From: a virus
Virus record (IMG/VR): IMGVR_UViG_3300013212_000040
Span: 1 to 37,973 of that record
Reading direction: 5' to 3' (one strand)
Length of the DNA stretch: 37,973 nucleotides
Part shown: one piece after another, positions 13,612 to 21,932 of the stretch
Position numbering within the stretch: position 1 is the stretch's first letter
How the letters are laid out: each line of letters starts with the position of its first letter
Program-made: the position numbers and the translations under genes
Notes under the pieces: model-generated
The model's database searches: none
The model's input: the letters and a program-made list of their open reading frames with translations, nothing else
What the model was told of the DNA's origin: nothing

Positions 13612-15780
13612 TCAGTACTTCTTAGTCGGGTCAGAGAGCAACGACCAACTGTTCGCCGCCGTGCCCTGGCAGCTCACCAAGCCCGCCACACCGAGAGTGC
13701 CGGCCGCCGCGTTCGTGTTGCGCACGATGGCGCCATCCCAACGAGCCAGCTTGGTCACATCAACCGCGATCTCATGCCCATCGCAATACAGCGATGATCC
13801 AGATCCAGGCGTGTCTGATGCGATCCACGGGAATGTGTACGTGTAGTTCGGCGCGCCGCTGCTTTTGAGCATGGTCACAGCACCGCCCGTGCCAGTGCTG
13901 GAGAGCACGTTGTATGCACCGTAAGCGTTGCCGCGAGGGAGATAGCCCTGCATGCTGATCTGCACGCGCGCACCGTTGGCGTAGAACTGCAACACCGAAT
14001 TGCCGCCAAAGATGTTCTTGACTTGCAACCCATCGATAACAAGGTTCACATCGCCGGTGCTGCCGTTGCCAGTCACTGCATTGCCGCAGTTGGCAACCCA
14101 CATGTTGGCGATTGAGACGGCCGGGAACTGCCCTTGTCCCAATTCAAGCCCGGCCCGGCCTCCGTTGTCTCGGCGAGCATTGGCGCTGAAGTTATCCAAC
14201 TCCACCGACTCAAATTGCAGGGTCGTGGAGCTTGCGCTATTGGTTAGCAACCATGCACTCGTTGTGCTGCCTGCAAGCTGGTTATTGACGTTGCTGATCT
14301 TGATGCGACGGGCCGGGCTGTTGATCTTGACCAAGGCTCCAAGGGATGCCGTGTAAGGCATGTCGTTGGCGATGCGGTCGAACATCAGCACTTCATGGTT
14401 GAAGCCCTGCTCGCCCCAAATCAGCTCAGTGCCAGAACCAGACTGCAAGCCATGACGGATTCGGCTGAACTGGCCCAAGCCAATGTTTGTGTAGAACGAG
14501 AGCGTGCGGCCCGTCGTGGACTGCGGGCGGATGTCGTCAACCACCACGTCATTGATGACGCCACCGAAGCCGGGGCTTGGGAACGTGGCAAGGTACACCA
14601 CCGTCCCGCCGTTCACCATCACGGGCTTGACATCCTCAATGCGGATGCCGGTCATGGCGTAATTGCTGTCGATGGTGCCGCCCGAGACATACGTCCCTGG
14701 GTTCTGATCAAGCTCCACCACTGTGGAGCCAGCGCCAGCAGACAGAACGCGATAGTTGCCGTTCCAGGTCGATGGATTGACGCCCGCAATCTGCACAAAG
14801 TCGCCGACCGTTCCGACAGTGCCGCTAAACGTGAACGTGCCGACACCGTTGGCCCACGTCGCGCCCGTCAGGTTGGTGGTCGTCCCGGTGACGTTGCTGT
14901 AGACGGCCACGCAGTTACCGGCGTTGCCAGCCTGCACGTTGCCGGTGATCTTGCGAACCGTGATGTTGCGGATGGGGCCGATGTGCAGGGCCGGCGTGGT
15001 TGGGTTTAGCCAGTTGCTCACGTCCTTGACGTTCAGCGCAATGAAGTCGTCACCGGACAAGCCACCGATACGCTCGATCACCCCGTTGTTGCTGTTGCCG
15101 TGCACATGCACGCCATCTGCGCCAGCTTGTGTGCTGGTGACCCAGATGTCACGCACCAGGAAGTTGGTCGCGCTCGCAAGCAGGATGTGGTACTTGCGAA
15201 TATTGACGATCCGCAGGTTTTCAATCGTGAGCCCATCTACGTTGCAGAAATAGAGGCCCATCAAACGCACGTCGCTGGCGCCGCTCTGATTAAGCGTGTT
15301 GCCATCGATGGTGCCGCCACCGCCGACGTAGATATTGGTGTTGCCGGTCTGGTCGTTGAGATTGGCCAAGACAAGAGTGCGCGCACTGCCATCCGCCATC
15401 TTGAGCGTGGTCCCCTTGCCGATCAGCACCGTCGTGTTGGAGCCGATGTAGAGCGTGGCGTTGACCTGGATCGTGCCGAGATTGCCCGGGATAGAGACCA
15501 CACCGCCAGCGGTGATTGCGGCTTGCAGCAGCGCCGTGTTTGCAACCGCGGAACCAGCGCCAACGGCAAGACCCGAAATCCCACCCCCTGACACCAAGGA
15601 TGAAAGCGGGAGATCGTCCAGCGCAAATACTTCAATGAATTGCCCAGTCGCGATCAGCTGTGAAGCCTCCGTATCGCTTCGCTCTTCAGTCTGACCGGGC
15701 ATCCACACGCTCTGCTTTCCGGTCGTGGCCAGCTCCGGCCAGCGCTCGCGCGTCCCGGTGTACTTGATGGTCTTGGGCAT
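13612..15780 (-). CDS. Beta-helix (GH28/pectate-lyase-like) spike encoded in the head-connector module
   Basis: This 722-aa protein has three parts. Residues 1-52 (PKTIKYTGTRERWPELATTG, ending QLIATGQFIEV) look like the small head proteins encoded at this position in related phages. Residues about 68-290 form a right-handed beta-helix with GGTIDGN (154-160), GADGVHVHG (Asp222) and LSGDDFIALN (Asp244, Asp245), matching the first two acidic motifs of GH28 polygalacturonase-type enzymes. The family's GHG and RIK motifs are not evident. A beta insertion follows (about 300-370), then more helix turns and a C-terminal cap. It may digest or bind a host surface polysaccharide. Base composition is less GC-rich than its neighbours, suggesting acquisition. 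AAGGA precedes the ATG. Confidence 0.85.
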   Translation of the reverse strand: MPKTIKYTGTRERWPELATTGKQSVWMPGQTEERSDTEASQLIATGQFIEVFALDDLPLSSLVSGGGISGLAVGAGSAVANTALLQAAITAGGVVSIPGNLGTIQVNATLYIGSNTTVLIGKGTTLKMADGSARTLVLANLNDQTGNTNIYVGGGGTIDGNTLNQSGASDVRLMGLYFCNVDGLTIENLRIVNIRKYHILLASATNFLVRDIWVTSTQAGADGVHVHGNSNNGVIERIGGLSGDDFIALNVKDVSNWLNPTTPALHIGPIRNITVRKITGNVQAGNAGNCVAVYSNVTGTTTNLTGATWANGVGTFTFSGTVGTVGDFVQIAGVNPSTWNGNYRVLSAGAGSTVVELDQNPGTYVSGGTIDSNYAMTGIRIEDVKPVMVNGGTVVYLATFPSPGFGGVINDVVVDDIRPQSTTGRTLSFYTNIGLGQFSRIRHGLQSGSGTELIWGEQGFNHEVLMFDRIANDMPYTASLGALVKINSPARRIKISNVNNQLAGSTTSAWLLTNSASSTTLQFESVELDNFSANARRDNGGRAGLELGQGQFPAVSIANMWVANCGNAVTGNGSTGDVNLVIDGLQVKNIFGGNSVLQFYANGARVQISMQGYLPRGNAYGAYNVLSSTGTGGAVTMLKSSGAPNYTYTFPWIASDTPGSGSSLYCDGHEIAVDVTKLARWDGAIVRNTNAAAGTLGVAGLVSCQGTAANSWSLLSDPTKKY

Positions 15781-15846
15781 GGTGCTGCGTCCTTCGTGTT
15801 GGGCTCAAGCGGATGCGCCCCACCGGGCGCACGGCGGCTGAGTCCG

Positions 15847-16050
15847 TTACTCGGCGGCCTTCTTGCGGCTCGGCTTTGCGGGCGCCGCGGGCTCGGAACC
15901 GACGATCTCGATGAAGCCCTCGTCGACAAGGCCGGCGTGTTCCGCCACCTCGTCGGAGACCTCCCGCGTTTCGTCGCTGGGCTGGAATTCCTCGACCTCG
16001 ACGCCACGGTGGGCGAAGGCGAAGGGCTTGATGACCTTGATCTGGGGCAT
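15847..16050 (-). CDS. Small head-region protein
   Basis: This 67-aa protein begins MPQIKVIKPFAFAHRGVEVE, has TREVSDEVAEHAGLVDEGFI, and ends in a Pro/Lys-rich tail. Its core resembles residues 1-52 of the adjacent beta-helix protein: both have a short beta start, an acidic stretch, a helix with EA or VAEHA, and a final GFIEI or GQFIEV. A virion-bound role near capsid or connector is inferred from position directly after the capsid gene. The ATG at 16050 is preceded by AGAGAG. Confidence 0.68.
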   Translation of the reverse strand: MPQIKVIKPFAFAHRGVEVEEFQPSDETREVSDEVAEHAGLVDEGFIEIVGSEPAAPAKPSRKKAAE

Positions 16051-16070
16051 GGTTTGCTCTCTGGAAAAGG

Positions 16071-16099
16071 AAAGGGCCGCCGGGGTGAGCGGCGGCCCT
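16071..16099 (-). terminator. Hairpin after the capsid gene
   Basis: GGGCCGCC (16074-16081) pairs perfectly with GGCGGCCC (16091-16098). On the minus strand the stem is followed by TTTCCTTTTCC, a broken T-run. It lies between the capsid stop and the next gene, so it may partly terminate transcription or protect the abundant capsid mRNA. Confidence 0.55.
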
Positions 16100-16112
16100 C
16101 AACTGCCCTTGA

Positions 16113-17519
16113 TCAGGAGGCGGCGATCTTCAGGAGCTTGATGGCCTGCGTGTTACGCAGCTTGCCGCCCACGCGCTTGCGCACGTAGAACTTGACGAAG
16201 CCCTGCGTCGTGATCTCGTCGCGGGTGATGCGCATGCCCACACGGTCGGCGATCAGGTAGCCCTCGCGGAAATCACCGAACGCCAGCGAGAAGGCGTTGG
16301 CCGCAACCGCCGGCATGTCCTCGGCTTCCGTGATCGGGTAGCCCATGAACGTTGCCGGCTGGCCAGCGGAGACGGCCGGCTGCCACAGGTACTGGTTCGT
16401 CGTGTCCTTGTACTTGCGCAGCGCGGCCAGCACCAGCTTCGAGGTGACCCAGCGGGCATTCGTGCGGTAGCGGGCACGCAGCGCGTATACCAGGTCGTAG
16501 AACACGTCAGCGCTGGTCGGCAACGCGGCGGCCTGGCCCGAGGCGATGTACTGCAGCGTGCCGAAGGCGCGGGCGCTGTCAGCGGTGGTAACCGGGGTTG
16601 GGCCGGCCAGGATGCCGGTGGGCTTCTTGGTGCCGTTGCCGGAGACGAACGCAGCCCCCTCACCCTGGGCGATGGCTTCCGCCGCGCTCATGGTCAGCCA
16701 GCCCTCCACGTCGAAGAACAAGTCGTCGAGCGACTCTTCGGAGGCCTGCGGGCGGGCGGAGGCCATGCCAAAGGTCGGCGCCACTTCGTTCAGGTCGGGC
16801 GTGTTGGTCTGGTTGCGAGTGTCGGTTTCGCCGACCCACTCGAAGCCCGCGCCGTTGATGTCGAACAGCTCCTTGTAGTCCGGGCTGCCGACCGTGCGCA
16901 CCGTGGCAATCTGGCGGATCGGGCTGATGTCCACGGACAGACGCTGGATCTGGCGCTCGATGATCTCGGGCAGCGCGAAGCCGCCGGCCGAGCCGGTACT
17001 GGTCACGGTCTGCGTGGCGCGGGTTTCCCAGCCGTCATCACCGCCCAGAGCGGCGGCGTTGGCCTTCTTCAGCTCGCGCTGCTTGGCCTGCAGCTCCTGC
17101 GTGGCACGGATGTCGGACGGGTTGCGCACCCAGCCGGCGAAGGCCTGGCGGTACTCGGCCGCCTCCTTGGACTCGCCATCCTGGCGGCCCTTGGCGTCCA
17201 GCGCACCCGGGCGGGCCAGCTTGGTCTCCATCTTCTCCAGACGGGACTTCTGCTCGTTCAGGGCGTCCATGTGGCCGTCGATCTTGGCCAGCTTGGCGTC
17301 AAGGTCGGCGGTGGAGTTGCCGGCCTTGACAGCCTCCAGCCGGGCGTCGTTGGTCTTCTTGTACTCGTCGAACGCCGTGGCGATCTTGTCGAGCGCTTCG
17401 GCGACGGACTTGAGGGAGGGCTCTTCACGCTTCTCGTAGGTGGCCAGGGCCAGGGCCTTGGCTTGGAAAGCGGCGAAGTGGGCGGCCATCAGCATGGCCA
17501 TGGGGCGATTGCGAGACAT
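16113..17519 (-). CDS. Major capsid protein, HK97 gp5-like
   Basis: This 468-aa protein has an N-terminal helical scaffold-like delta region of about 120 residues (LKSVAEALDKIATAFDEYKK, then a coiled segment) followed by the HK97-fold shell domain: GGFALPEIIERQIQRLS, SPIRQIATVRTVGS, GFEWVGETDTRNQ, and late segments WVTSKLVLAALRKYKD and LIADRVGMRITRDE. The delta region is expected to be removed by the prohead protease encoded upstream, so no separate scaffold gene is needed. The order portal, protease, capsid supports the call. Its gene is flanked by hairpins on both sides. Confidence 0.94.
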   Translation of the reverse strand: MSRNRPMAMLMAAHFAAFQAKALALATYEKREEPSLKSVAEALDKIATAFDEYKKTNDARLEAVKAGNSTADLDAKLAKIDGHMDALNEQKSRLEKMETKLARPGALDAKGRQDGESKEAAEYRQAFAGWVRNPSDIRATQELQAKQRELKKANAAALGGDDGWETRATQTVTSTGSAGGFALPEIIERQIQRLSVDISPIRQIATVRTVGSPDYKELFDINGAGFEWVGETDTRNQTNTPDLNEVAPTFGMASARPQASEESLDDLFFDVEGWLTMSAAEAIAQGEGAAFVSGNGTKKPTGILAGPTPVTTADSARAFGTLQYIASGQAAALPTSADVFYDLVYALRARYRTNARWVTSKLVLAALRKYKDTTNQYLWQPAVSAGQPATFMGYPITEAEDMPAVAANAFSLAFGDFREGYLIADRVGMRITRDEITTQGFVKFYVRKRVGGKLRNTQAIKLLKIAAS

Positions 17520-17540
17520 GGTGTCTTCCTTTCAGAAACG

Positions 17541-17562
17541 AAAAAGCCGCCCGAAGGCGGCT
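17541..17562 (-). terminator. Intrinsic terminator between protease and capsid genes
   Basis: On the minus strand AGCCGCC pairs with GGCGGCT around a TTCG tetraloop (17562-17545), followed by TTTTT. It lies between the protease stop at 17584 and the capsid start at 17519. As essential genes lie downstream, it must be overcome by antitermination or be only partly effective. Confidence 0.8.
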
Positions 17563-17583
17563 GTCTGGTGATGCCGGGTGCGG

Positions 17584-18498
17584 TCAGCTCTGCAGGCTTT
17601 CCAGCAGGCGCTTGGCCGCCCGGATGGCTTGCGCCTGGGCGTCTGCGGACTCGCTCCGCTGCTCGCCCATGCGCATGACGCGCGACACGAAGGCCGTGGC
17701 GTCTTGCTTGCTGAACCCGGCATCACGCAGGATTCGTTCAGCATTCTTAGGGGTGATCATGGACTTTCCCATGTCCTCCATATCGTCATCAGCGCCCTTC
17801 GCCTTCTGCAAGGAAGAGAGAGCATCTTTCATCATCTTCATCATCTTCATCTGAGACTCGTCGCTCGTTGGCTCTGTGCCGTCCATGTGAGCCTCGTGCA
17901 GCTTTATGGCCGCCGTCAGATGCTTGATTGCTTTGGAGACGTCGTCGTCCGAAACCGCTTTGACGTTTGTGACTCGGGCCTTCTCATTTGCCGGGAAGGT
18001 CACCAGGCTGACCTCCCAGAGATCGACTTCGGTCAGGGTGCGGATGTCGGTTTCGCGGTCGTAGCTCCACTGCTTCGACACGAAGCCGATGGACAGGCCG
18101 TTGAGCGCGCCGAGCTTGAGCAGGGCGTGGGCCTCCTTGCCGCGCACGGTGTCCAGGGCCAGCTTGCCCTTGATGCGCAGGCCCTTGGAGTCCTCGACCA
18201 TCTCGGTCCAGACGCCGATGGGCTCGCCGCTGTCGTGCTGCCACAGCATCGCCGGCATCGTGCCGGCCGCCTTGTGCGCAGCCAGGGAGGCATTGAAGGC
18301 GCCCGCGGCGATGATGTCGTCGTAGGCGTCCTTCACGCCGAACATGGAGCCGTAGCCCTCGACAGAGCCGTCGTCGCCGGTGGCCTTGATGCTCAGGGCG
18401 TAGGACCGGACCTCACGGCCCGTGCTGGAGTCTTTGCGCTCGGGCGCACCGCCGCGGCGATGGCCGGTTTCCGGCGGCTTACGGTTGCGGTGGGTCAT
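17584..18498 (-). CDS. HK97-type prohead protease
   Basis: This 304-aa protein contains the peptidase U35 domain at about residues 30-180: VEGYGSMFGVKDAYDDII, LWQHDSGEPIG with His88, LNGLSIGF with Ser136, and LWEVSLVTFPAN with Glu162, fitting the His/Ser/acid arrangement of herpes-type assemblins. It cleaves the capsid delta domain and itself during maturation. The C-terminal 110 residues are helical and Met/Lys-rich (SQMKMMKMMKDALSSLQ) and may serve as a scaffold-like tail. The ATG at 18498 has GGGAGGTG at good spacing; a GTG three codons earlier is possible. The gene overlaps the end of the portal gene. Confidence 0.92.
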   Translation of the reverse strand: MTHRNRKPPETGHRRGGAPERKDSSTGREVRSYALSIKATGDDGSVEGYGSMFGVKDAYDDIIAAGAFNASLAAHKAAGTMPAMLWQHDSGEPIGVWTEMVEDSKGLRIKGKLALDTVRGKEAHALLKLGALNGLSIGFVSKQWSYDRETDIRTLTEVDLWEVSLVTFPANEKARVTNVKAVSDDDVSKAIKHLTAAIKLHEAHMDGTEPTSDESQMKMMKMMKDALSSLQKAKGADDDMEDMGKSMITPKNAERILRDAGFSKQDATAFVSRVMRMGEQRSESADAQAQAIRAAKRLLESLQS

Positions 18499-19687
18499 TG
18501 GGGTCACCTCCCGGCGCGCTGCCGGTCATGTTCAGGGGGGTCAGAGGCTCATCCAGGCCGGGCAGCGGGTCCTTGCCCTCCTCGTCGCGGATCTCGTTGC
18601 GGGTGTAGATGCCCATCTCGGCCATCGTGCGGGCCCACTGCGCGCGGTCGCGCATTGCGCCGGCCATCAGGTAGCGGGTGTCGAACTCGGCGAAGAGCGG
18701 GCCGCTGCCGTCGAGCAGCATCTCGTCGATGCGCTGGCTCCAGGCCTTGTGCCAGGGGGCCAGGGTGTGCTTGACGTGGGCGGCGAAGAAGGCCTCGGAG
18801 CTGGCGAAGGTGGCCGCCTTGTCGCTGTGGCCGACCATGATCGGAAAGACGCCGTAGGAGCGGCAGATTTCCTCAACCTGCATGCGGCGGTGCTCAATGC
18901 TTTGAGCGTCGGCTCCGGTGATGGTGTGCGAGAGCCACTTCGCATCCCGGTCCAGAATCATGGGCTCGTGCGGACGCTTGGCCTTCTCTTTGAGAAAGGC
19001 CGCGAGCCGGTCGTGCTGTTCCTTGTTCAGCGTGCCGGTCACCGAGTAGGTGCCGCTCGGCCGCAGGCCGTTCTCATGCAGGCTGGCCTGGCTCTTCTCG
19101 TTGGCGATGGCCAGGCCGATGGCCGAGCGCGCCAGCTGCAGGGCATTCAGCGGCAGACCCCACGTCCACTGCAGGCCCTGGAGCAGGAAGACGTCATCGG
19201 GCGTGAACTCGCCGATCTGCCCGAACTCATCCCAGCAGCGGTAGCGGAGTTCGTAGCGGCCGACCTTGCGCACGTCCCAGCGGCCGGGCTCGACGGGGAT
19301 CAGCTCGCGCACCCGGCGGTTGTCGCCGCGCACCTTGATGGACAGGCCTGCGCCGGTCAGGGCAGCGTGCAGCGTCATCTGCCGGCGCCACTCGAAGCTG
19401 GTTTGCCACTCGTTAGGCCGGCGGCTGAGCAGCCGGTACTCTGGGATGTTGTCGGCGCGCTCGCGTGTGCCGTCATCCTTCTCGCGGTAGACGTGCAGCG
19501 CAGGCGTGGCGCAGCCGTCCGCAATGGTCTTGACGCAGGCTAGCACCGTGCTGACCTGCAGCGCCGTCTTGTCGGTGACGTTGACGCCGGCCACCGACCC
19601 GCCAGAGTGCGAGTCGATCAGGCCCGCGATCTGGTCGTAGGTCAGCTCCGTGGCCTTGCGACTGAACAAGCGCCCGAGCCAGCTCAC
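18479..19687 (-). CDS. Portal protein, HK97 gp3-like
   Basis: This 402-aa protein forms the dodecameric DNA gate at one capsid vertex. Family features are TALQVSTVLACVKTIADG near residue 45, LPLNALQLARSAIGLAIANE in the middle, MQVEEICRSYGVFPIMVGH, and the helical RDRAQWARTMAEMGIYTRNE segment before an acidic, Pro-rich end. The GTG at 19687 was chosen because it overlaps the TerL stop (GTGA) and has GGGAG nine bases upstream; a TTG five codons earlier lacks such support. Confidence 0.93.
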   Translation of the reverse strand: MSWLGRLFSRKATELTYDQIAGLIDSHSGGSVAGVNVTDKTALQVSTVLACVKTIADGCATPALHVYREKDDGTRERADNIPEYRLLSRRPNEWQTSFEWRRQMTLHAALTGAGLSIKVRGDNRRVRELIPVEPGRWDVRKVGRYELRYRCWDEFGQIGEFTPDDVFLLQGLQWTWGLPLNALQLARSAIGLAIANEKSQASLHENGLRPSGTYSVTGTLNKEQHDRLAAFLKEKAKRPHEPMILDRDAKWLSHTITGADAQSIEHRRMQVEEICRSYGVFPIMVGHSDKAATFASSEAFFAAHVKHTLAPWHKAWSQRIDEMLLDGSGPLFAEFDTRYLMAGAMRDRAQWARTMAEMGIYTRNEIRDEEGKDPLPGLDEPLTPLNMTGSAPGGDPNDPPQP

Positions 19688-21354
19688 GCGGCGGACTCCC
19701 AAAAGCTGCGCTGCGGCTGCGGATTGCGGCTCAGCAGTTCCGTCGCGTTGAGTGTTGCCATGAGGGGGTCAATCTTTCCGGTGCCGCTCGCCTGCTTGGT
19801 GATCAGCACACTGTTTGCGCGCGGCTCGATGCGCGCATTCCCGACGCACCAGGCCATGAGCCGGGTGCCGCCGTGGGTGAACTTGCCTTCGGCCAGCTTC
19901 CGCTCGGCCGTCTTGATGGCACCAGCCAGCCGCCAGCCCTGGCTGACGCCGACGATGCGCTCCAGCGGGAAGCCGCGGCCGGTGATGGCATCGACGATGG
20001 AGCCGATACCCGCCGGGTCGCAGCCGATCTTGTCGAGCAGCCCGGAGGCTTCGCACTGCTCCACGACATCGGCCACCTGCTCCACGTCCTGGCCGATCTC
20101 GTCAACCAGGGTGAGCGTGCCTTCCTTCTGCAGGTCCAGCAGCAGCGGCGCCTCGCTCTTGCGGAGCTGCAGCACCGAGACATGGGCCCAGGCGTGCGCC
20201 CAGTGCAGCCACTGGCCGGACTCGGCCTCGCGGCCCAGCACGGACAGGCCCAGCAGGTCGTCCAGGCCGCCGCCGTCAATGCCGATCTCGACCACGTCGC
20301 TGCGGTTGAGCAGGTCGTCGAGCGTCAGCGCCTTGCCGGCCGCCTCCCACCAATCCGCGCCGCGCCACCGGTCGGCGCGCAGGGCCAGGCCGATCTCCAC
20401 GTTGCCGTGCTTCGCCATGAAGCCACGGAACGACTCTTCGCCCTCTTCCTTGGCCTTGGTGTACTCGCGCTCGAGGAAATCCCGGGCCACCGAGGCGCCC
20501 AGGTTCGGGTTGACCATGGCCAAGTTCTCGAGCAGAAGGTGCTCTTTCGTCCTGACCATCTCCGGCGGGTGCTCAAAGAGCACCGGGACGAAGCGCGGGT
20601 CATGGATCTCGCCGTCGCGCACGCGCCGCGCGTAGTCCAGCTTCTTCTTGAACACGCCCACCGGCGGCTCGTCGGACTGCGTGGTCAGGTAGATCACGAA
20701 GCCTTCCGGCCGACTGGCCAGGCCGCCGAGCGCCTCGCGGAGCATGTTTTCCGCGTTGGCCTGCTTGCCCAGCAACCACAGCTCGTCGATCAGCGTGCCT
20801 ACTGACTTCTTGCCGGCCACCGTCGCCGAGTCAGTGGCCACGACCTTGAGCGTGGCGCCCTTCTCGCGGTGCGTCAGCGTCCGAATTGCGCCTTGCACGT
20901 TGATGAGCTCGCTCAGTTCGCTGACGCCGCCGTCCTCGTCGAACTGCACCATGTCGCGCGCCGGGCCGAAACTGTTGTTCGCGACCTCAAGGGTGGGCGC
21001 CAGGATGGTGAACTCGGCCGACTGGCGCCAATTGCGGATCAGGCTGGTCAGCATGATCGAGGCCGCCAGGCCCGACTTGAAGTTCTTCTTCGGGATCAGG
21101 ACGAACCACTCAGTAATGAGCCGCCGTCCGCTCTCCGCGTCATAGGCGCCGAAGATCGACGCCGCCAGGTCAAAGATCCACTGGTTGCAGGCGTCGGCGA
21201 TCCTGGGGCTGCCAGGCGCGTCGACGATGCGCAGCTCGCGCAGCACCTCGAGCGCCGCCTCCGCCTCCTCCGGGAAGATCGGCGGCGGGATGATCGACCG
21301 CCCCGTCTTGAGCCTTTCAGCCCAATCGGGGCAGGAGGTCTGCCATTCAGGCAC
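19684..21354 (-). CDS. terL: Terminase large subunit
   Basis: This 556-aa protein is the ATPase/nuclease motor for DNA packaging. The N-terminus (PEWQTSCPDWAERLKTGRSI) and LRIVDAPGSPRIADACNQWI are typical of the HK97-like TerL family. A Walker A variant (LIPKKNFKS, about 86-94) and Walker B (GTLIDELWLLG, Asp190-Glu191) are visible, and the nuclease domain begins at VEIGIDGGGLDDLLGLSVLG. The start is a GTG at 21354, eight bases inside the end of the HNH gene; a longer in-frame reading upstream is out-of-frame HNH sequence. No clear ribosome binding site precedes the GTG, so translation may depend on coupling to the HNH gene. Confidence 0.93.
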   Translation of the reverse strand: MPEWQTSCPDWAERLKTGRSIIPPPIFPEEAEAALEVLRELRIVDAPGSPRIADACNQWIFDLAASIFGAYDAESGRRLITEWFVLIPKKNFKSGLAASIMLTSLIRNWRQSAEFTILAPTLEVANNSFGPARDMVQFDEDGGVSELSELINVQGAIRTLTHREKGATLKVVATDSATVAGKKSVGTLIDELWLLGKQANAENMLREALGGLASRPEGFVIYLTTQSDEPPVGVFKKKLDYARRVRDGEIHDPRFVPVLFEHPPEMVRTKEHLLLENLAMVNPNLGASVARDFLEREYTKAKEEGEESFRGFMAKHGNVEIGLALRADRWRGADWWEAAGKALTLDDLLNRSDVVEIGIDGGGLDDLLGLSVLGREAESGQWLHWAHAWAHVSVLQLRKSEAPLLLDLQKEGTLTLVDEIGQDVEQVADVVEQCEASGLLDKIGCDPAGIGSIVDAITGRGFPLERIVGVSQGWRLAGAIKTAERKLAEGKFTHGGTRLMAWCVGNARIEPRANSVLITKQASGTGKIDPLMATLNATELLSRNPQPQRSFWESAA

Positions 21355-21856
21355 TGCGCGGCACCGGCTGGAACGGGTGGGCCTGGGCCTTCGCCGCCAG
21401 ATAAGCGCTGTGCGCCTCTTCCGGGGTGTCGTACCCGCCAAGGTTCTCGGAGCGCCCGCCGACCCTGATCCCAGCACGCCACTTGCGGGCATGACGGTCC
21501 CAGGACACACCCATGTAGCCGCTCTGGTTGTTGCGCTGGCGCTTGCGGTTGTGCTGGTTCTCAGACCAGTTCGCCTCGCGCAGGTTCTCGAGCCGGTTGT
21601 CAGTGCGCACGCCGTTGATGTGGTCCATCGCCACCGCCGGCCAGCGGCCGTGGACGTACAGCCACGCCAACCGGTGCGCCTTGTGGCGCTTGCCGTTGAT
21701 GGTGATGACGACGTAGCCGCCGAAGTCGACGGTGCCTGCGACCTTGCCGACCACACCGCGCTTGCCGCAGCGCTTGATCCAGGTGAAGTGGCCTGTGCCG
21801 CTGTCGTAGTGCAGAAGGTTCTTTAAGCCTTCCGCAGTAAGCTGCTGTCCGTCCAT
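21347..21856 (-). CDS. HNH homing endonuclease with AP2-like domain (copy 2)
   Basis: This 169-aa protein starts MDGQQLTAEGLKNLLHYDSG. It has the HNH core HRLAWLYVHGRWPAVAMDHI, NGVRTDNRLENLREANWSEN and the AP2-like GYMGVSWDRHARKWRAGIRV. It sits exactly between the small and large terminase genes, and its 3' end overlaps the TerL start. A strong AAGGAG precedes the ATG at 21856. It belongs to the same family as the proteins at 10465 and 22971. A homing role is inferred; its recognition site may lie in the terminase region of phages that lack it. Confidence 0.9.
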   Translation of the reverse strand: MDGQQLTAEGLKNLLHYDSGTGHFTWIKRCGKRGVVGKVAGTVDFGGYVVITINGKRHKAHRLAWLYVHGRWPAVAMDHINGVRTDNRLENLREANWSENQHNRKRQRNNQSGYMGVSWDRHARKWRAGIRVGGRSENLGGYDTPEEAHSAYLAAKAQAHPFQPVPRSA

Positions 21857-21884
21857 GAAGACTCCTTGCCAGTCGGAATGGAAA

Positions 21885-21925
21885 GAGCCCGCCGGGTGGT
21901 GACACACACGGCGGGCTCGCTTTTT
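21885..21925. terminator. Bidirectional hairpin between TerS and the HNH gene
   Basis: A perfect 10-bp stem, GAGCCCGCCG (21885-21894) with CGGCGGGCTC (21909-21918), is followed on the plus strand by GCTTTTT and on the minus strand by TTTCC. The minus-strand T-run is short, so termination of late transcription would be partial. Its arms contain the AGCCCGCC/GGCGGGCT sequence seen at two other places. Confidence 0.6.
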
Positions 21926-21932
21926 GGGGCTG

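Noticed and set aside
13612-15780. Diversity-generating retroelement target in the spike
   Set aside because: No reverse transcriptase gene and no template repeat were seen anywhere in the window.
21355-21756. An extended TerL with about 134 extra N-terminal residues
   Set aside because: The extension is the HNH endonuclease gene read in another frame, rich in Arg/Thr/Ser. The TerL family start pattern begins at the GTG at 21354.
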